A stretch of DNA of 64,000 bases from Bos javanicus (lineage: Eukaryota > Chordata > Mammalia > Artiodactyla > Bovidae): NCBI RefSeq assembly GCF_032452875.1, contig NW_026894300.1:62001-126000 (forward strand). The letters run 5' to 3'. Under the pieces are notes generated by a model. That model made no database searches and had not been told where the DNA came from. It saw only the letters and a program-made list of their open reading frames with translations. This document shows, piece after piece, positions 24,656 to 40,065 of the stretch. Made by a program: the position numbers and the translations under genes. Numbering within the stretch: position 1 is the stretch's first letter; every line of letters begins with the position of its first letter.

Positions 24656-26196
24656 GCTGGCAATTGTCAAGCAGATGAGCAGACAGTAATCACGCAGCTC
24701 AGCAGGCCCAGATCACGTGACTGAGCATGCACTGTTCACGTGGCTGATCATACACTGATCACGTGATTGATCATGCACTGATCACTTGGATATCATGCAC
24801 TGATCACGTGGCTGATCATACACTGTTCACGTGTCTGACCATGCACTGATCACGTGGCTGATCATACACTGCTCACGTAACTGATAATGCACTTATCACG
24901 TGGCTATCATGCACTGAATACGTGGCTGAACATGCACTGTTCACGTGGCTGATCACACACCTGTCACGTGACATATCATGCACTGATCACCTGGAACTCA
25001 TGCACTGATCACGTGGCTGATCATACTCTGCTCACGAAACTCATCATGCACACATCACGTGGCTATCATGCACTGCTCACGTGGTTCGTCATGGAATGAT
25101 CACGAAGCTACCATATACTGGTCACGTGACTGATCATGCACAGATCACGTAAATGATCATGCACTGTTCACGTGACTGATCATGTACTGATCACGTGACT
25201 GATAATGCACTGATCACGTGGCTATCATGCTCTGCTCACGTGGCTGATCATGCAACGATCACGTAGCAACCATGTAGTGGTCTCGTGACTGATCATGCAC
25301 TGATCATGTAATTGATCCTGCACTGATCACGTGGCTCATCACGCACTGATCCGGTGGCTGATCACACACGTATCACGTGACTGGTCATGTGCAGATCCCG
25401 TGACTAATCATGAAGTGATCACGTGGCTATCCTGCACTGATCACGTGGATATCATGCACTGATCACGTGGCTGATCACACACGTATCACCTGACTGATCA
25501 TGCACTGATCACGTGGCTATCATGCACTGCTCACGTGGCTGATCATGCGATGATCACGCAACTACCATGTACTGGTCACATGACTGATCATGCACTGATC
25601 ACGTGACTGATCATGCAGTGATCACGTGGCTGTCATGCACTACTCACGTGGCTGATCATGCAATGATCATGTAGCTACCATGTACAGGTCACGTGAATGA
25701 TCATACACCCATCAGGTGACTGATCATGCACTGATCACGTGGCTATCATGCACTGATCACTAGACTGATCATGCACTGATCACGTCTATATCATGCACTG
25801 ATCACATGACTGCCCATGCACTGGTCACGTGGATGATCATACACTAATCATGTGACAGATCATGCACTGATCACGTGGCTGATCATGCACTGACACTGTG
25901 ACTGAGCATGGACTGATCACATGACTATCGTGTAGTGATCACGTGACTTAATGGCGCTGATCATGTGACTGATCATGCACTGATCATGTTTGCTATCATA
26001 CACTGATCATGTGCCTCTGGAGGCAATAAACAAAGAGCTGAGTAGGCACGAATCAGTCAGCAGGCAATAATCATGGAACTCAGCTGTGAGGAATCATGCT
26101 GCTCAGCTGGCAATAATCAAGCAGCTGAGCAGGCAGGAATTACGCAGCACAGCTGACAATTGTCAAGCAGATGACAGGCAGGAATCGTGCAGCTCA
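24656..26196 (+). repeat. HOR copy 17, haplotype G-T-A
   Basis: G at 25391, T at 25724, A at 26156. Confidence 0.98.
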
Positions 26197-27737
26197 GCTG
26201 GCAATTGTCAAGCAGATGAGCAGACAGTAATCACGCAGCTCAGCAGGCCCAGATCACGTGACTGAGCATGCACTGTTCACGTGGCTGATCATACACTGAT
26301 CACGTGATTGATCATGCACTGATCACTTGGATATCATGCACTGATCACGTGGCTGATCATACACTGTTCACGTGTCTGACCATGCACTGATCACGTGGCT
26401 GATCATACACTGCTCACGTAACTGATAATGCACTTATCACGTGGCTATCATGCACTGAATACGTGGCTGAACATGCACTGTTCACGTGGCTGATCACACA
26501 CCTGTCACGTGACATATCATGCACTGATCACCTGGAACTCATGCACTGATCACGTGGCTGATCATACTCTGCTCACGAAACTCATCATGCACACATCACG
26601 TGGCTATCATGCACTGCTCACGTGGTTCGTCATGGAATGATCACGAAGCTACCATATACTGGTCACGTGACTGATCATGCACAGATCACGTAAATGATCA
26701 TGCACTGTTCACGTGACTGATCATGTACTGATCACGTGACTGATAATGCACTGATCACGTGGCTATCATGCTCTGCTCACGTGGCTGATCATGCAACGAT
26801 CACGTAGCAACCATGTAGTGGTCTCGTGACTGATCATGCACTGATCATGTAATTGATCCTGCACTGATCACGTGGCTCATCACGCACTGATCCGGTGGCT
26901 GATCACACACGTATCACGTGACTGGTCATGTGCAGATCCCGTGACTAATCATGAAGTGATCACGTGGCTATCCTGCACTGATCACGTGGATATCATGCAC
27001 TGATCACGTGGCTGATCACACACGTATCACCTGACTGATCATGCACTGATCACGTGGCTATCATGCACTGCTCACGTGGCTGATCATGCGATGATCACGC
27101 AACTACCATGTACTGGTCACATGACTGATCATGCACTGATCACGTGACTGATCATGCAGTGATCACGTGGCTGTCATGCACTACTCACGTGGCTGATCAT
27201 GCAATGATCATGTAGCTACCATGTACAGGTCACGTGAATGATCATACACCCATCAGGTGACTGATCATGCACTGATCACGTGGCTATCATGCACTGATCA
27301 CTAGACTGATCATGCACTGATCACGTCTATATCATGCACTGATCACATGACTGCCCATGCACTGGTCACGTGGATGATCATACACTAATCATGTGACAGA
27401 TCATGCACTGATCACGTGGCTGATCATGCACTGACACTGTGACTGAGCATGGACTGATCACATGACTATCGTGTAGTGATCACGTGACTTAATGGCGCTG
27501 ATCATGTGACTGATCATGCACTGATCATGTTTGCTATCATACACTGATCATGTGCCTCTGGAGGCAATAAACAAAGAGCTGAGTAGGCACGAATCAGTCA
27601 GCAGGCAATAATCATGGAACTCAGCTGTGAGGAATCATGCTGCTCAGCTGGCAATAATCAAGCAGCTGAGCAGGCAGGAATTACGCAGCACAGCTGGCAA
27701 TTGTCAAGCAGATGACAGGCAGGAATCGTGCAGCTCA
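26197..27737 (+). repeat. HOR copy 18, haplotype G-T-G
   Basis: G at 26932, T at 27265, G at 27697. First of five consecutive G-T-G copies. Confidence 0.98.
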
Positions 27738-29278
27738 GCTGGCAATTGTCAAGCAGATGAGCAGACAGTAATCACGCAGCTCAGCAGGCCCAGATCACGT
27801 GACTGAGCATGCACTGTTCACGTGGCTGATCATACACTGATCACGTGATTGATCATGCACTGATCACTTGGATATCATGCACTGATCACGTGGCTGATCA
27901 TACACTGTTCACGTGTCTGACCATGCACTGATCACGTGGCTGATCATACACTGCTCACGTAACTGATAATGCACTTATCACGTGGCTATCATGCACTGAA
28001 TACGTGGCTGAACATGCACTGTTCACGTGGCTGATCACACACCTGTCACGTGACATATCATGCACTGATCACCTGGAACTCATGCACTGATCACGTGGCT
28101 GATCATACTCTGCTCACGAAACTCATCATGCACACATCACGTGGCTATCATGCACTGCTCACGTGGTTCGTCATGGAATGATCACGAAGCTACCATATAC
28201 TGGTCACGTGACTGATCATGCACAGATCACGTAAATGATCATGCACTGTTCACGTGACTGATCATGTACTGATCACGTGACTGATAATGCACTGATCACG
28301 TGGCTATCATGCTCTGCTCACGTGGCTGATCATGCAACGATCACGTAGCAACCATGTAGTGGTCTCGTGACTGATCATGCACTGATCATGTAATTGATCC
28401 TGCACTGATCACGTGGCTCATCACGCACTGATCCGGTGGCTGATCACACACGTATCACGTGACTGGTCATGTGCAGATCCCGTGACTAATCATGAAGTGA
28501 TCACGTGGCTATCCTGCACTGATCACGTGGATATCATGCACTGATCACGTGGCTGATCACACACGTATCACCTGACTGATCATGCACTGATCACGTGGCT
28601 ATCATGCACTGCTCACGTGGCTGATCATGCGATGATCACGCAACTACCATGTACTGGTCACATGACTGATCATGCACTGATCACGTGACTGATCATGCAG
28701 TGATCACGTGGCTGTCATGCACTACTCACGTGGCTGATCATGCAATGATCATGTAGCTACCATGTACAGGTCACGTGAATGATCATACACCCATCAGGTG
28801 ACTGATCATGCACTGATCACGTGGCTATCATGCACTGATCACTAGACTGATCATGCACTGATCACGTCTATATCATGCACTGATCACATGACTGCCCATG
28901 CACTGGTCACGTGGATGATCATACACTAATCATGTGACAGATCATGCACTGATCACGTGGCTGATCATGCACTGACACTGTGACTGAGCATGGACTGATC
29001 ACATGACTATCGTGTAGTGATCACGTGACTTAATGGCGCTGATCATGTGACTGATCATGCACTGATCATGTTTGCTATCATACACTGATCATGTGCCTCT
29101 GGAGGCAATAAACAAAGAGCTGAGTAGGCACGAATCAGTCAGCAGGCAATAATCATGGAACTCAGCTGTGAGGAATCATGCTGCTCAGCTGGCAATAATC
29201 AAGCAGCTGAGCAGGCAGGAATTACGCAGCACAGCTGGCAATTGTCAAGCAGATGACAGGCAGGAATCGTGCAGCTCA
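27738..29278 (+). repeat. HOR copy 19, haplotype G-T-G
   Basis: G at 28473, T at 28806, G at 29238. Confidence 0.98.
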
Positions 29279-30819
29279 GCTGGCAATTGTCAAGCAGATG
29301 AGCAGACAGTAATCACGCAGCTCAGCAGGCCCAGATCACGTGACTGAGCATGCACTGTTCACGTGGCTGATCATACACTGATCACGTGATTGATCATGCA
29401 CTGATCACTTGGATATCATGCACTGATCACGTGGCTGATCATACACTGTTCACGTGTCTGACCATGCACTGATCACGTGGCTGATCATACACTGCTCACG
29501 TAACTGATAATGCACTTATCACGTGGCTATCATGCACTGAATACGTGGCTGAACATGCACTGTTCACGTGGCTGATCACACACCTGTCACGTGACATATC
29601 ATGCACTGATCACCTGGAACTCATGCACTGATCACGTGGCTGATCATACTCTGCTCACGAAACTCATCATGCACACATCACGTGGCTATCATGCACTGCT
29701 CACGTGGTTCGTCATGGAATGATCACGAAGCTACCATATACTGGTCACGTGACTGATCATGCACAGATCACGTAAATGATCATGCACTGTTCACGTGACT
29801 GATCATGTACTGATCACGTGACTGATAATGCACTGATCACGTGGCTATCATGCTCTGCTCACGTGGCTGATCATGCAACGATCACGTAGCAACCATGTAG
29901 TGGTCTCGTGACTGATCATGCACTGATCATGTAATTGATCCTGCACTGATCACGTGGCTCATCACGCACTGATCCGGTGGCTGATCACACACGTATCACG
30001 TGACTGGTCATGTGCAGATCCCGTGACTAATCATGAAGTGATCACGTGGCTATCCTGCACTGATCACGTGGATATCATGCACTGATCACGTGGCTGATCA
30101 CACACGTATCACCTGACTGATCATGCACTGATCACGTGGCTATCATGCACTGCTCACGTGGCTGATCATGCGATGATCACGCAACTACCATGTACTGGTC
30201 ACATGACTGATCATGCACTGATCACGTGACTGATCATGCAGTGATCACGTGGCTGTCATGCACTACTCACGTGGCTGATCATGCAATGATCATGTAGCTA
30301 CCATGTACAGGTCACGTGAATGATCATACACCCATCAGGTGACTGATCATGCACTGATCACGTGGCTATCATGCACTGATCACTAGACTGATCATGCACT
30401 GATCACGTCTATATCATGCACTGATCACATGACTGCCCATGCACTGGTCACGTGGATGATCATACACTAATCATGTGACAGATCATGCACTGATCACGTG
30501 GCTGATCATGCACTGACACTGTGACTGAGCATGGACTGATCACATGACTATCGTGTAGTGATCACGTGACTTAATGGCGCTGATCATGTGACTGATCATG
30601 CACTGATCATGTTTGCTATCATACACTGATCATGTGCCTCTGGAGGCAATAAACAAAGAGCTGAGTAGGCACGAATCAGTCAGCAGGCAATAATCATGGA
30701 ACTCAGCTGTGAGGAATCATGCTGCTCAGCTGGCAATAATCAAGCAGCTGAGCAGGCAGGAATTACGCAGCACAGCTGGCAATTGTCAAGCAGATGACAG
30801 GCAGGAATCGTGCAGCTCA
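29279..30819 (+). repeat. HOR copy 20, haplotype G-T-G
   Basis: G at 30014, T at 30347, G at 30779. Confidence 0.98.
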
Positions 30820-32360
30820 GCTGGCAATTGTCAAGCAGATGAGCAGACAGTAATCACGCAGCTCAGCAGGCCCAGATCACGTGACTGAGCATGCACTGTT
30901 CACGTGGCTGATCATACACTGATCACGTGATTGATCATGCACTGATCACTTGGATATCATGCACTGATCACGTGGCTGATCATACACTGTTCACGTGTCT
31001 GACCATGCACTGATCACGTGGCTGATCATACACTGCTCACGTAACTGATAATGCACTTATCACGTGGCTATCATGCACTGAATACGTGGCTGAACATGCA
31101 CTGTTCACGTGGCTGATCACACACCTGTCACGTGACATATCATGCACTGATCACCTGGAACTCATGCACTGATCACGTGGCTGATCATACTCTGCTCACG
31201 AAACTCATCATGCACACATCACGTGGCTATCATGCACTGCTCACGTGGTTCGTCATGGAATGATCACGAAGCTACCATATACTGGTCACGTGACTGATCA
31301 TGCACAGATCACGTAAATGATCATGCACTGTTCACGTGACTGATCATGTACTGATCACGTGACTGATAATGCACTGATCACGTGGCTATCATGCTCTGCT
31401 CACGTGGCTGATCATGCAACGATCACGTAGCAACCATGTAGTGGTCTCGTGACTGATCATGCACTGATCATGTAATTGATCCTGCACTGATCACGTGGCT
31501 CATCACGCACTGATCCGGTGGCTGATCACACACGTATCACGTGACTGGTCATGTGCAGATCCCGTGACTAATCATGAAGTGATCACGTGGCTATCCTGCA
31601 CTGATCACGTGGATATCATGCACTGATCACGTGGCTGATCACACACGTATCACCTGACTGATCATGCACTGATCACGTGGCTATCATGCACTGCTCACGT
31701 GGCTGATCATGCGATGATCACGCAACTACCATGTACTGGTCACATGACTGATCATGCACTGATCACGTGACTGATCATGCAGTGATCACGTGGCTGTCAT
31801 GCACTACTCACGTGGCTGATCATGCAATGATCATGTAGCTACCATGTACAGGTCACGTGAATGATCATACACCCATCAGGTGACTGATCATGCACTGATC
31901 ACGTGGCTATCATGCACTGATCACTAGACTGATCATGCACTGATCACGTCTATATCATGCACTGATCACATGACTGCCCATGCACTGGTCACGTGGATGA
32001 TCATACACTAATCATGTGACAGATCATGCACTGATCACGTGGCTGATCATGCACTGACACTGTGACTGAGCATGGACTGATCACATGACTATCGTGTAGT
32101 GATCACGTGACTTAATGGCGCTGATCATGTGACTGATCATGCACTGATCATGTTTGCTATCATACACTGATCATGTGCCTCTGGAGGCAATAAACAAAGA
32201 GCTGAGTAGGCACGAATCAGTCAGCAGGCAATAATCATGGAACTCAGCTGTGAGGAATCATGCTGCTCAGCTGGCAATAATCAAGCAGCTGAGCAGGCAG
32301 GAATTACGCAGCACAGCTGGCAATTGTCAAGCAGATGACAGGCAGGAATCGTGCAGCTCA
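30820..32360 (+). repeat. HOR copy 21, haplotype G-T-G
   Basis: G at 31555, T at 31888, G at 32320. Confidence 0.98.
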
Positions 32361-33901
32361 GCTGGCAATTGTCAAGCAGATGAGCAGACAGTAATCACGC
32401 AGCTCAGCAGGCCCAGATCACGTGACTGAGCATGCACTGTTCACGTGGCTGATCATACACTGATCACGTGATTGATCATGCACTGATCACTTGGATATCA
32501 TGCACTGATCACGTGGCTGATCATACACTGTTCACGTGTCTGACCATGCACTGATCACGTGGCTGATCATACACTGCTCACGTAACTGATAATGCACTTA
32601 TCACGTGGCTATCATGCACTGAATACGTGGCTGAACATGCACTGTTCACGTGGCTGATCACACACCTGTCACGTGACATATCATGCACTGATCACCTGGA
32701 ACTCATGCACTGATCACGTGGCTGATCATACTCTGCTCACGAAACTCATCATGCACACATCACGTGGCTATCATGCACTGCTCACGTGGTTCGTCATGGA
32801 ATGATCACGAAGCTACCATATACTGGTCACGTGACTGATCATGCACAGATCACGTAAATGATCATGCACTGTTCACGTGACTGATCATGTACTGATCACG
32901 TGACTGATAATGCACTGATCACGTGGCTATCATGCTCTGCTCACGTGGCTGATCATGCAACGATCACGTAGCAACCATGTAGTGGTCTCGTGACTGATCA
33001 TGCACTGATCATGTAATTGATCCTGCACTGATCACGTGGCTCATCACGCACTGATCCGGTGGCTGATCACACACGTATCACGTGACTGGTCATGTGCAGA
33101 TCCCGTGACTAATCATGAAGTGATCACGTGGCTATCCTGCACTGATCACGTGGATATCATGCACTGATCACGTGGCTGATCACACACGTATCACCTGACT
33201 GATCATGCACTGATCACGTGGCTATCATGCACTGCTCACGTGGCTGATCATGCGATGATCACGCAACTACCATGTACTGGTCACATGACTGATCATGCAC
33301 TGATCACGTGACTGATCATGCAGTGATCACGTGGCTGTCATGCACTACTCACGTGGCTGATCATGCAATGATCATGTAGCTACCATGTACAGGTCACGTG
33401 AATGATCATACACCCATCAGGTGACTGATCATGCACTGATCACGTGGCTATCATGCACTGATCACTAGACTGATCATGCACTGATCACGTCTATATCATG
33501 CACTGATCACATGACTGCCCATGCACTGGTCACGTGGATGATCATACACTAATCATGTGACAGATCATGCACTGATCACGTGGCTGATCATGCACTGACA
33601 CTGTGACTGAGCATGGACTGATCACATGACTATCGTGTAGTGATCACGTGACTTAATGGCGCTGATCATGTGACTGATCATGCACTGATCATGTTTGCTA
33701 TCATACACTGATCATGTGCCTCTGGAGGCAATAAACAAAGAGCTGAGTAGGCACGAATCAGTCAGCAGGCAATAATCATGGAACTCAGCTGTGAGGAATC
33801 ATGCTGCTCAGCTGGCAATAATCAAGCAGCTGAGCAGGCAGGAATTACGCGGCACAGCTGGCAATTGTCAAGCAGATGACAGGCAGGAATCGTGCAGCTC
33901 A
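32361..33901 (+). repeat. HOR copy 22, haplotype G-T-G with private substitution
   Basis: G at 33096, T at 33429, G at 33861. It also carries a private A-to-G at 33851 (offset 1491) that no other copy shows. Confidence 0.98.
33851..33851 (+). other. Private A-to-G substitution in copy 22
   Basis: TTACGCAGCACAG in all other copies reads TTACGCGGCACAG here, creating a CpG at the last base of monomer B5. It can serve as a unique marker for placing this copy in the array. Confidence 0.9.
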
Positions 33902-35442
33902 GCTGGCAATTGTCAAGCAGATGAGCAGACAGTAATCACGCAGCTCAGCAGGCCCAGATCACGTGACTGAGCATGCACTGTTCACGTGGCTGATCATACA
34001 CTGATCACGTGATTGATCATGCACTGATCACTTGGATATCATGCACTGATCACGTGGCTGATCATACACTGTTCACGTGTCTGACCATGCACTGATCACG
34101 TGGCTGATCATACACTGCTCACGTAACTGATAATGCACTTATCACGTGGCTATCATGCACTGAATACGTGGCTGAACATGCACTGTTCACGTGGCTGATC
34201 ACACACCTGTCACGTGACATATCATGCACTGATCACCTGGAACTCATGCACTGATCACGTGGCTGATCATACTCTGCTCACGAAACTCATCATGCACACA
34301 TCACGTGGCTATCATGCACTGCTCACGTGGTTCGTCATGGAATGATCACGAAGCTACCATATACTGGTCACGTGACTGATCATGCACAGATCACGTAAAT
34401 GATCATGCACTGTTCACGTGACTGATCATGTACTGATCACGTGACTGATAATGCACTGATCACGTGGCTATCATGCTCTGCTCACGTGGCTGATCATGCA
34501 ACGATCACGTAGCAACCATGTAGTGGTCTCGTGACTGATCATGCACTGATCATGTAATTGATCCTGCACTGATCACGTGGCTCATCACGCACTGATCCGG
34601 TGGCTGATCACACACGTATCACGTGACTGGTCATGTGCAGATCCCGTGACTAATCATGAAGTGATCACGTGGCTATCCTGCACTGATCACGTGGATATCA
34701 TGCACTGATCACGTGGCTGATCACACACGTATCACCTGACTGATCATGCACTGATCACGTGGCTATCATGCACTGCTCACGTGGCTGATCATGCGATGAT
34801 CACGCAACTACCATGTACTGGTCACATGACTGATCATGCACTGATCACGTGACTGATCATGCAGTGATCACGTGGCTGTCATGCACTACTCACGTGGCTG
34901 ATCATGCAATGATCATGTAGCTACCATGTACAGGTCACGTGAATGATCATACACCCATCAGGTGACTGATCATGCACTGATCACGTGGCTATCATGCACT
35001 GATCACTAGACTGATCATGCACTGATCACGTCTATATCATGCACTGATCACATGACTGCCCATGCACTGGTCACGTGGATGATCATACACTAATCATGTG
35101 ACAGATCATGCACTGATCACGTGGCTGATCATGCACTGACACTGTGACTGAGCATGGACTGATCACATGACTATCGTGTAGTGATCACGTGACTTAATGG
35201 CGCTGATCATGTGACTGATCATGCACTGATCATGTTTGCTATCATACACTGATCATGTGCCTCTGGAGGCAATAAACAAAGAGCTGAGTAGGCACGAATC
35301 AGTCAGCAGGCAATAATCATGGAACTCAGCTGTGAGGAATCATGCTGCTCAGCTGGCAATAATCAAGCAGCTGAGCAGGCAGGAATTACGCAGCACAGCT
35401 GACAATTGTCAAGCAGATGACAGGCAGGAATCGTGCAGCTCA
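33902..35442 (+). repeat. HOR copy 23, haplotype G-T-A
   Basis: G at 34637, T at 34970, A at 35402. Confidence 0.98.
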
Positions 35443-36983
35443 GCTGGCAATTGTCAAGCAGATGAGCAGACAGTAATCACGCAGCTCAGCAGGCCCAGAT
35501 CACGTGACTGAGCATGCACTGTTCACGTGGCTGATCATACACTGATCACGTGATTGATCATGCACTGATCACTTGGATATCATGCACTGATCACGTGGCT
35601 GATCATACACTGTTCACGTGTCTGACCATGCACTGATCACGTGGCTGATCATACACTGCTCACGTAACTGATAATGCACTTATCACGTGGCTATCATGCA
35701 CTGAATACGTGGCTGAACATGCACTGTTCACGTGGCTGATCACACACCTGTCACGTGACATATCATGCACTGATCACCTGGAACTCATGCACTGATCACG
35801 TGGCTGATCATACTCTGCTCACGAAACTCATCATGCACACATCACGTGGCTATCATGCACTGCTCACGTGGTTCGTCATGGAATGATCACGAAGCTACCA
35901 TATACTGGTCACGTGACTGATCATGCACAGATCACGTAAATGATCATGCACTGTTCACGTGACTGATCATGTACTGATCACGTGACTGATAATGCACTGA
36001 TCACGTGGCTATCATGCTCTGCTCACGTGGCTGATCATGCAACGATCACGTAGCAACCATGTAGTGGTCTCGTGACTGATCATGCACTGATCATGTAATT
36101 GATCCTGCACTGATCACGTGGCTCATCACGCACTGATCCGGTGGCTGATCACACACGTATCACGTGACTGGTCATGTGCAGATCCCGTGACTAATCATGA
36201 AGTGATCACGTGGCTATCCTGCACTGATCACGTGGATATCATGCACTGATCACGTGGCTGATCACACACGTATCACCTGACTGATCATGCACTGATCACG
36301 TGGCTATCATGCACTGCTCACGTGGCTGATCATGCGATGATCACGCAACTACCATGTACTGGTCACATGACTGATCATGCACTGATCACGTGACTGATCA
36401 TGCAGTGATCACGTGGCTGTCATGCACTACTCACGTGGCTGATCATGCAATGATCATGTAGCTACCATGTACAGGTCACGTGAATGATCATACACCCATC
36501 AGGTGACTGATCATGCACTGATCACGTGGCTATCATGCACTGATCACTAGACTGATCATGCACTGATCACGTCTATATCATGCACTGATCACATGACTGC
36601 CCATGCACTGGTCACGTGGATGATCATACACTAATCATGTGACAGATCATGCACTGATCACGTGGCTGATCATGCACTGACACTGTGACTGAGCATGGAC
36701 TGATCACATGACTATCGTGTAGTGATCACGTGACTTAATGGCGCTGATCATGTGACTGATCATGCACTGATCATGTTTGCTATCATACACTGATCATGTG
36801 CCTCTGGAGGCAATAAACAAAGAGCTGAGTAGGCACGAATCAGTCAGCAGGCAATAATCATGGAACTCAGCTGTGAGGAATCATGCTGCTCAGCTGGCAA
36901 TAATCAAGCAGCTGAGCAGGCAGGAATTACGCAGCACAGCTGACAATTGTCAAGCAGATGACAGGCAGGAATCGTGCAGCTCA
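35443..36983 (+). repeat. HOR copy 24, haplotype G-T-A
   Basis: G at 36178, T at 36511, A at 36943. Confidence 0.98.
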
Positions 36984-38524
36984 GCTGGCAATTGTCAAGC
37001 AGATGAGCAGACAGTAATCACGCAGCTCAGCAGGCCCAGATCACGTGACTGAGCATGCACTGTTCACGTGGCTGATCATACACTGATCACGTGATTGATC
37101 ATGCACTGATCACTTGGATATCATGCACTGATCACGTGGCTGATCATACACTGTTCACGTGTCTGACCATGCACTGATCACGTGGCTGATCATACACTGC
37201 TCACGTAACTGATAATGCACTTATCACGTGGCTATCATGCACTGAATACGTGGCTGAACATGCACTGTTCACGTGGCTGATCACACACCTGTCACGTGAC
37301 ATATCATGCACTGATCACCTGGAACTCATGCACTGATCACGTGGCTGATCATACTCTGCTCACGAAACTCATCATGCACACATCACGTGGCTATCATGCA
37401 CTGCTCACGTGGTTCGTCATGGAATGATCACGAAGCTACCATATACTGGTCACGTGACTGATCATGCACAGATCACGTAAATGATCATGCACTGTTCACG
37501 TGACTGATCATGTACTGATCACGTGACTGATAATGCACTGATCACGTGGCTATCATGCTCTGCTCACGTGGCTGATCATGCAACGATCACGTAGCAACCA
37601 TGTAGTGGTCTCGTGACTGATCATGCACTGATCATGTAATTGATCCTGCACTGATCACGTGGCTCATCACGCACTGATCCGGTGGCTGATCACACACGTA
37701 TCACGTGACTGGTCATGTGCAGATCCCGTGACTAATCATGAAGTGATCACGTGGCTATCCTGCACTGATCACGTGGATATCATGCACTGATCACGTGGCT
37801 GATCACACACGTATCACCTGACTGATCATGCACTGATCACGTGGCTATCATGCACTGCTCACGTGGCTGATCATGCGATGATCACGCAACTACCATGTAC
37901 TGGTCACATGACTGATCATGCACTGATCACGTGACTGATCATGCAGTGATCACGTGGCTGTCATGCACTACTCACGTGGCTGATCATGCAATGATCATGT
38001 AGCTACCATGTACAGGTCACGTGAATGATCATACACCCATCAGGTGACTGACCATGCACTGATCACGTGGCTATCATGCACTGATCACTAGACTGATCAT
38101 GCACTGATCACGTCTATATCATGCACTGATCACATGACTGCCCATGCACTGGTCACGTGGATGATCATACACTAATCATGTGACAGATCATGCACTGATC
38201 ACGTGGCTGATCATGCACTGACACTGTGACTGAGCATGGACTGATCACATGACTATCGTGTAGTGATCACGTGACTTAATGGCGCTGATCATGTGACTGA
38301 TCATGCACTGATCATGTTTGCTATCATACACTGATCATGTGCCTCTGGAGGCAATAAACAAAGAGCTGAGTAGGCACGAATCAGTCAGCAGGCAATAATC
38401 ATGGAACTCAGCTGTGAGGAATCATGCTGCTCAGCTGGCAATAATCAAGCAGCTGAGCAGGCAGGAATTACGCAGCACAGCTGACAATTGTCAAGCAGAT
38501 GACAGGCAGGAATCGTGCAGCTCA
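36984..38524 (+). repeat. HOR copy 25, haplotype G-C-A
   Basis: G at 37719, C at 38052, A at 38484. First G-C-A copy, separated from the main C zone by two T copies. Confidence 0.98.
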
Positions 38525-40065
38525 GCTGGCAATTGTCAAGCAGATGAGCAGACAGTAATCACGCAGCTCAGCAGGCCCAGATCACGTGACTGAGCATGCA
38601 CTGTTCACGTGGCTGATCATACACTGATCACGTGATTGATCATGCACTGATCACTTGGATATCATGCACTGATCACGTGGCTGATCATACACTGTTCACG
38701 TGTCTGACCATGCACTGATCACGTGGCTGATCATACACTGCTCACGTAACTGATAATGCACTTATCACGTGGCTATCATGCACTGAATACGTGGCTGAAC
38801 ATGCACTGTTCACGTGGCTGATCACACACCTGTCACGTGACATATCATGCACTGATCACCTGGAACTCATGCACTGATCACGTGGCTGATCATACTCTGC
38901 TCACGAAACTCATCATGCACACATCACGTGGCTATCATGCACTGCTCACGTGGTTCGTCATGGAATGATCACGAAGCTACCATATACTGGTCACGTGACT
39001 GATCATGCACAGATCACGTAAATGATCATGCACTGTTCACGTGACTGATCATGTACTGATCACGTGACTGATAATGCACTGATCACGTGGCTATCATGCT
39101 CTGCTCACGTGGCTGATCATGCAACGATCACGTAGCAACCATGTAGTGGTCTCGTGACTGATCATGCACTGATCATGTAATTGATCCTGCACTGATCACG
39201 TGGCTCATCACGCACTGATCCGGTGGCTGATCACACACGTATCACGTGACTGGTCATGTGCAGATCCCGTGACTAATCATGAAGTGATCACGTGGCTATC
39301 CTGCACTGATCACGTGGATATCATGCACTGATCACGTGGCTGATCACACACGTATCACCTGACTGATCATGCACTGATCACGTGGCTATCATGCACTGCT
39401 CACGTGGCTGATCATGCGATGATCACGCAACTACCATGTACTGGTCACATGACTGATCATGCACTGATCACGTGACTGATCATGCAGTGATCACGTGGCT
39501 GTCATGCACTACTCACGTGGCTGATCATGCAATGATCATGTAGCTACCATGTACAGGTCACGTGAATGATCATACACCCATCAGGTGACTGATCATGCAC
39601 TGATCACGTGGCTATCATGCACTGATCACTAGACTGATCATGCACTGATCACGTCTATATCATGCACTGATCACATGACTGCCCATGCACTGGTCACGTG
39701 GATGATCATACACTAATCATGTGACAGATCATGCACTGATCACGTGGCTGATCATGCACTGACACTGTGACTGAGCATGGACTGATCACATGACTATCGT
39801 GTAGTGATCACGTGACTTAATGGCGCTGATCATGTGACTGATCATGCACTGATCATGTTTGCTATCATACACTGATCATGTGCCTCTGGAGGCAATAAAC
39901 AAAGAGCTGAGTAGGCACGAATCAGTCAGCAGGCAATAATCATGGAACTCAGCTGTGAGGAATCATGCTGCTCAGCTGGCAATAATCAAGCAGCTGAGCA
40001 GGCAGGAATTACGCAGCACAGCTGACAATTGTCAAGCAGATGACAGGCAGGAATCGTGCAGCTCA
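38525..40065 (+). repeat. HOR copy 26, haplotype G-T-A
   Basis: G at 39260, T at 39593, A at 40025. Confidence 0.98.
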
